The notes beneath the pieces were generated by a model. That model was not told where the DNA came from. It worked only from the letters and a program-made list of their open reading frames with translations, and made no database searches. This document shows, piece by piece, positions 5,871-6,994 of a DNA stretch of 6,994 nt. Origin of the DNA: Chloroflexota bacterium. GTDB taxonomy: Bacteria; Chloroflexota; Chloroflexia; Thermomicrobiales; UBA6265. The position numbers and the translations under genes were made by a program. The stretch lies in contig JAEVYR010000499.1 in the NCBI GenBank assembly GCA_023392645.1, forward strand, positions 1 to 6,994, given 5' to 3'. Every line of letters starts with the position of its first letter. Within the stretch, counting starts at the first letter, position 1.

Positions 5871-5911
5871 GCTTCCGGGCGGGAGGGGAATGCGCCCTCC
5901 GGTCCGGAAGC
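5871..5911 (+). terminator. Stem-loop terminator after the DsbA-like gene
   Basis: Outer stem GCTTCCGG (5871-5878) pairs with CCGGAAGC (5904-5911). Inside, after a 3 x 3 internal loop, GGAGGG (5882-5887) pairs with CCCTCC (5895-5900). TTTCGTCT follows on the plus strand, consistent with an intrinsic terminator for the gene ending at 5829. On the minus strand no T-run follows, so it probably serves only the plus-strand gene. It sits in the short gap between two convergent genes. Confidence 0.7.
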
Positions 5912-5940
5912 TTTCGTCTATGCAGAATCCAGAACTGGCG

Positions 5941-6994
5941 TCAGGCGCCCATGTGCCGGTCGAACCAGTCGATGACACGCTGGTAGTAATCGATCCGATG
6001 CGAGAGCGGGCCGCCACGCAGCATCAGGTGCGAGCCGCCCGGGTAGCGGACGAATTCGACCTCGCAGCCGGCCTGCCTGAGGCCGACGAACATCTCCTCG
6101 CCCTGCCCGATGGGGCAGCGGTGATCTTCCTCGCCGTGGACGATCAGCGTCGGCGTGGTCGCGCGGTGGATCCACGTCGACGGCGAGCGCTCGACCAGGA
6201 ACGCCTCGATCTCGGCGATGTCGCCGCCCCACTGCTTCGGCGCCCAGACGTGGCCGATGTCACTGGTGCCGTAGAACGATTTCAGGTTGAACACCGGCGC
6301 GCCACAGACGGCCGCCTTGAACCGGTCGGTCTGGCCGATCGCCCAGCTCGTCATGAATCCGCCGTAGGAGTAGCCGTAGATACCGGTGCGGTCGCGGTCG
6401 ACCCAGTCGTTTTCCAGCACGGTGTCGAGCACCGCCTGGAGGTCGGCCCAGTCCTCGCCGCCCCAGTCTCCCAGCACCGCCTCGGCGAAGACGCGCCCGT
6501 AGGTGCCGGAGCCGCGCGGGTTGGCGGCGACCACGACGTAGCCGGCCGCGGCCATGAGCTGCTGCCCGGCGTTGAACCCGTAACCGTAATTGCCATGCGG
6601 TCCGCCGTGGACGTCGAGAATGACCGGGTAGCGCTTCGCCGGGTCGAAATCGGCCGGCTTCATCACCCAGGCGTCGATCGACCAGTCTCCGCGCGCGACG
6701 GTGATCTTCTCGTGCTGGGCGAGCGGCAGCTCGGCGAAGAGCTCGTCATTGAGATGGGTGAGGCGAGTGGTCTCGCCGGCGGCCATATCGACAAGCACCA
6801 GCTCGCCGCTGGCATCCAGCGAGCTGCGCGTCTGGACGATGCGCTGACCGCTGTCGTCGGCGCTGAAGCCGCCGTGCGTGGCGTTCCACCAGACGACCGG
6901 CTCGTACGCGCCGGTTTGGACGTCAAGCGTCCAAATGCCGCTGGCGCCAGCCTTGATGCCGTGGACGAGCGCGGTACGGTCATCGGTCCAGACC
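5941..6994 (-). CDS. S9 prolyl-oligopeptidase-family serine peptidase (5' end outside the window)
   Basis: The visible 350 residues are the C-terminal part of an S9 peptidase, the family of dipeptidyl/acylaminoacyl peptidases that cut short peptides. The first ~75 residues (6994 to about 6770) read as the end of a beta-propeller, for example WTLDVQTGAYEPVVWWN and ELVLVDMAAGE. The alpha/beta-hydrolase domain follows, with LDVHGGPHG (oxyanion region) and AANPRGSGTYGR. The catalytic triad is complete: Ser in GYSYGGFM (6367-6369), Asp in HGEEDHRCP (6124-6126) and His in GGSHLM (6028-6030). The frame is open to the window edge, so the true start lies to the right; internal GTG 6798 is not a start because propeller sequence continues above it. 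No frameshifts are seen. It converges with the DsbA-like gene and shows no functional link with it. Localisation cannot be judged without the N-terminus. Confidence 0.93.
   Translation of the reverse strand, partial: VWTDDRTALVHGIKAGASGIWTLDVQTGAYEPVVWWNATHGGFSADDSGQRIVQTRSSLDASGELVLVDMAAGETTRLTHLNDELFAELPLAQHEKITVARGDWSIDAWVMKPADFDPAKRYPVILDVHGGPHGNYGYGFNAGQQLMAAAGYVVVAANPRGSGTYGRVFAEAVLGDWGGEDWADLQAVLDTVLENDWVDRDRTGIYGYSYGGFMTSWAIGQTDRFKAAVCGAPVFNLKSFYGTSDIGHVWAPKQWGGDIAEIEAFLVERSPSTWIHRATTPTLIVHGEEDHRCPIGQGEEMFVGLRQAGCEVEFVRYPGGSHLMLRGGPLSHRIDYYQRVIDWFDRHMGA

Overview
The window is GC-rich bacterial chromosome. The gene set and style suggest a Chloroflexota bacterium, perhaps of the Thermomicrobia type: GC-rich codons, a very large modular redox flavoprotein, an S9 peptidase, a FrnE-like DsbA protein, and a Cys-rich secreted-protein remnant. 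This placement is an impression from the sequence, not a tested assignment.

Layout. (1) 1-148: non-coding, with a GC-rich hairpin next to a GTAG motif. (2) 149-1187 (-): a broken DUF1016/YhcG-type PD-(D/E)XK nuclease gene. A frameshift near 887-893 and a stop codon at 851-853 separate its N-terminal domain from its intact catalytic domain. Both lesions lie in the edges of a nearly perfect 51-nt inverted repeat (846-896). (3) 1188-2323: a REP/RAYT island. A Y1/HUH transposase of the RAYT (REP-associated tyrosine transposase) type (1653-2147, -) is surrounded by GTAG-headed REP-like repeats. A left and a right element (1389-1478 and 2226-2292) are inverted copies of each other and bracket the gene. 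(4) 2324-4588: a single transcription unit on the minus strand with an extended -10 promoter, a 699-residue flavoprotein and a palindromic terminator. The protein joins a rubredoxin-like module, a GltD-like FAD/NAD(P)H core and a 2[4Fe-4S] ferredoxin tail. (5) 4481-5160: spacer holding the 3' remnant of a Cys-rich protein gene (4739-4948, +). (6) 5161-5829 (+): cytoplasmic FrnE/DsbA-like thiol oxidoreductase, followed by a stem-loop terminator. (7) 5941-6994 (-): C-terminal part of an S9 prolyl-oligopeptidase-family peptidase, running off the right edge.

The intact genes do not form one pathway. The flavoprotein, the thiol oxidoreductase and the peptidase look like independent housekeeping or accessory units. 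The left third (broken nuclease, transposase, repeats) and the Cys-rich remnant show local gene decay and repeat activity. The most interesting structures are the RAYT unit with its repeats and the inverted-repeat lesion in the DUF1016 gene.
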